The position numbers and the translations under genes are program-made. A DNA stretch of 64,000 nt from positions 1 to 64,000 of the forward strand of contig CAUYLG010038528.1 in the NCBI GenBank assembly GCA_963573385.1. Direction: 5' to 3'. A model generated the notes under the pieces. The model saw only the letters and a program-made list of their open reading frames with translations, ran no database searches and was not told the origin of the DNA. Positions 61,896-64,000 of this stretch are shown piece after piece; position 1 is the stretch's first letter, and each line of letters begins with the position of its first letter. This DNA is from Cacajao melanocephalus. Lineage: Eukaryota; Chordata; Mammalia; Primates; Pitheciidae.

Positions 61896-62148
61896 CTAAA
61901 TATACAATCATGTCATCTGCAAACAGGGACAATTTGACATCTTCTCTTCCTATTCGAATACACTTTATTTCCTTCTTTTGCCTGAAGGTCCTAGCTAGAA
62001 CTTCCAATACTATGTTGAATAGGAGTGGTGAGAGAAGGCATCCTTGTCTTGTGCCAGTTTTCAAAGGGAATGATTCCAGCTTTTGCCCATTCAGTATAAT
62101 ATTGACTGTAGGTTTGTCACAAGTAGCTCTTATTATTTTGAGATACAA
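61870..62148 (-). pseudogene. L1 ORF2p RT fragment with intact FADD
   Basis: A 92-residue frame starting [20 protein letters not shown], with [20 protein letters not shown] and [10 protein letters not shown]. The catalytic aspartate pair is intact, unlike the copies at 15060 and 17406, but the frame ends at the insertion edge (GMNFLLIF is flank). Confidence 0.92.
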
Positions 62149-62412
62149 TCCATTGATGCCTAGTTTATTGAGTTTTTAGCATAAAGGGCTGTTGAATTTT
62201 TTCAAAGGCATTCTCTGCATCTATTGAGATAATCATGCGGTTTTTGTCTTTGGTTCTGTTTACGTGATAGATTACATTTATAGATATGTGGATGTTGAAC
62301 TAGCCTCGTATCCCCAGGATGAAGCCGACTTAATCATGATGGATAAGCTTTTTGATGTGCTGTTGGATGTGGTTTGCCAGTATTTTATTGAAAATTTTTG
62401 CATCAATATTCA

Positions 62413-62731
62413 TCATGGATATTGGCCTGAAATTTTCTGTTTTAGTTGAGTCTCTGCCAGGTTTTGGTACAGGATGATGTTGGTCTCATAAAATGAGTTA
62501 GGGAGGATTCCCTCTTTTTGTATTGTTTGGAATAGTTTTAGAAGAAATGGTACCAGCTCCTCTTTGTACTTCTGTAGAATTCGGCTGTGAACCCATCTGG
62601 TCCTGGATTTTTTTGGTTGGTAGCCTATTAATTTCTGCCTCAACTTCAGACCTTGTTATTGGTCTAGTCAGGAATTCAGCTTCTTCCTGGTTTAGTCTTG
62701 GGAGGGTGTAAGTGTCCAGGAATTTATTCAT
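62413..62731 (-). pseudogene. L1 ORF2p RT N-terminal region, frameshifted
   Basis: Two overlapping minus-strand frames share it. 62498-62731 has [20 protein letters not shown] and [17 protein letters not shown]. 62413-62643 has [20 protein letters not shown] and [17 protein letters not shown]. The switch of frame marks an indel close to where SPGPDGF-type sequence should be. Confidence 0.9.
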
Positions 62732-63160
62732 TTCTTCTAGATTTACTGGTTTATCTGCAAAGAAATGTTTGTAGTAATCTCTGATGGTAGTTTGTATTTC
62801 TGTGGAATCAGTGGTGATATCCCTTTATCATTTTTTACTGCATCTATTTCAATCTTTCCCCTTTTCTCAGCCCAAAATCTCCTTAAGCTGATAAGCAACT
62901 TCAGCAAAGTCTCAGGATACAAAATCAATGTGCAAAAATCGCAAGCATTCCTATACACCAATAATAGACAAACAGAGCCAAATCATGAGTGACTTCTCAT
63001 TCACAATTGCTACAAAGAGAATAAAATACCTAGGAATACAACTAACGAGGGATGTGAAGTATCTCTTCAAGGAGAACTACAGCCACTGCTCAAGAAAATA
63101 AGAGAGGACACAAACATATGAAAAAACATTCCATGCTCATGTTTAGGAAGAATCAATATT

Positions 63161-63820
63161 GTGAAAATGGCCATACTGCCCATAGTAATTTACAGATTCA
63201 GTGCTATCCCCATCAATGACTTTCTTCACAGAATTGGAAACAACCACCTTAAACTTCATATGGAAACAAAAATGAGCCCACATAGTCAAGACAAGCCTAA
63301 GGAAAAAAACAAAAACAAAAACAAAAAAACCCAAGCTGAAGGCATCACCCTACCTGACTTCAAACTATATTATAAGGCTACTGTAATCAAAACAGCATGG
63401 TACTGGTACCAAAACAGAGATAGAGACCAATGGAACAGAACAGAGGCCTCAGAAGGAACACCACACAACTACAACCATCTGATTTTTGACAAACCTGACA
63501 AAAACAAGCAATGGGGGAAGGATTCCTTATTTAATAAATGGTGTTGGGAAAACTGGCTAGCTATGTGCAGAAAGCTGAAACTGGATCCCTTCCTTATACC
63601 TTATACAAAAATTAACACCAGATGGATTAAAGATTTAAACATGAGGCCTAACACCATGAAAACTCTAGAAGAAAACCTAGGCAGTATCATTCAGGATATA
63701 GGCATGGGCAAAGACTTCATGATTAAAACACCAAAAGCAATGGCAACAAAAGCCAAAATAGACAATGGGATTAAGAACTTCTGCACAGCAAAAGAAACTA
63801 TTAACAGAGTGAACTGGTAA
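63161..63820 (+). pseudogene. L1 ORF2p C-terminal fragment, 219 residues
   Basis: The longest frame in the window. It includes [16 protein letters not shown], then a scrambled lysine-rich stretch ([12 protein letters not shown]) from an expanded A-rich codon run, then [59 protein letters not shown] and [20 protein letters not shown]. It ends RVNW at a TAA where L1 normally encodes glutamine. A small deletion ([11 protein letters not shown]) removes residues near the end. Not functional. Confidence 0.95.
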
Positions 63821-64000
63821 CCAATAGAATGGGAAAAAAATTTTTACAATCTACCCATCTGACAAAGGCCTACTCTCCAGAATCTACAGAGAACTTAAAC
63901 AAATTTACAAGAAAAAAACAACCCCATCAAGAAGTGGGCAAAGGACATGAACAGACACTTTTCTAAAGAAGACATTTATGCAGCCAACAAACATAAAAAA

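Larger units (their letters stand above)
61896..64000. mobile_element. Second 5'-inverted (twin-primed) L1, runs off the right edge
   Basis: Bases 61896 to about 62877 are L1 ORF2 on the minus strand; from about 62878 (cagcccaaaatctccttaag) to the edge they are ORF2 on the plus strand. Within L1 coordinates the inverted piece ends near gattgtatatttag and the forward piece starts about 15-20 bp further on, so it was one copy. The 3' end and right TSD lie outside the window; the left TSD should be in or near acaaaaaattcatcc (61881-61895). Confidence 0.93.

Overview
The window is primate, almost certainly human or ape, nuclear DNA from an AT-rich, gene-poor region. Alu elements of AluJ and AluS type and primate L1 3' ends sit on top of older mammalian repeats (L2, MIR, MER5A, MER20, MER58, MLT1/MST LTRs, old L1M). 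I found no protein-coding gene, no convincing exon, no rRNA or tRNA gene and no CRISPR array. The longer open frames are decayed LINE-1 ORF2 fragments, low-complexity translations, or chance frames inside other repeats. Family names come from recognising consensus motifs, so subfamilies are mostly left open.

Layout. 1-9 kb: an L1 3' end, L2, MER20 and MER5A pieces, then an old + strand L1 (6545-8637) split by an antisense LTR. 9-13 kb: a short antisense L1 with target-site duplications (TSDs), then a long antisense L1M (9478-12955) that carries an MLT1-type LTR, which is itself split by a second LTR, plus an Alu fragment. 13.3-20.0 kb: another antisense L1 interrupted by a twin-primed (5'-inverted) L1 with a perfect 16-bp TSD, a 210-bp pyrimidine tract, and a roughly 1.1-kb LTR with a perfect 5-bp TSD that contains a further insertion. 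20-35 kb: mostly unassigned DNA with a 46-bp-arm perfect inverted repeat, a solo MST/THE1-like LTR with TSD, an antisense L1, an Alu, L2 and L1M relics and an MLT1 LTR. 35-50 kb: Alus, an ERV1-like LTR split by an Alu, MIR, L2, (GT)n, a coding-like relic on the minus strand, and a 130-bp exact duplication whose copies lie exactly 2048 bp apart. 50-64 kb: sparse L2, a MER58-like transposon swollen by a GA-rich tract, opposed old L1 segments, and a second twin-primed L1 that runs off the right edge.

Nothing here works together as an operon or pathway. The value of the window is its insertion history, which can be read from nesting and TSDs, and three small rearrangements that ordinary transposition does not explain: the foldback at 21.3 kb, the dispersed exact duplication at 46.6/48.6 kb, and the tandem duplication at 43.9 kb. 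I did not find a convincing undescribed biological system.
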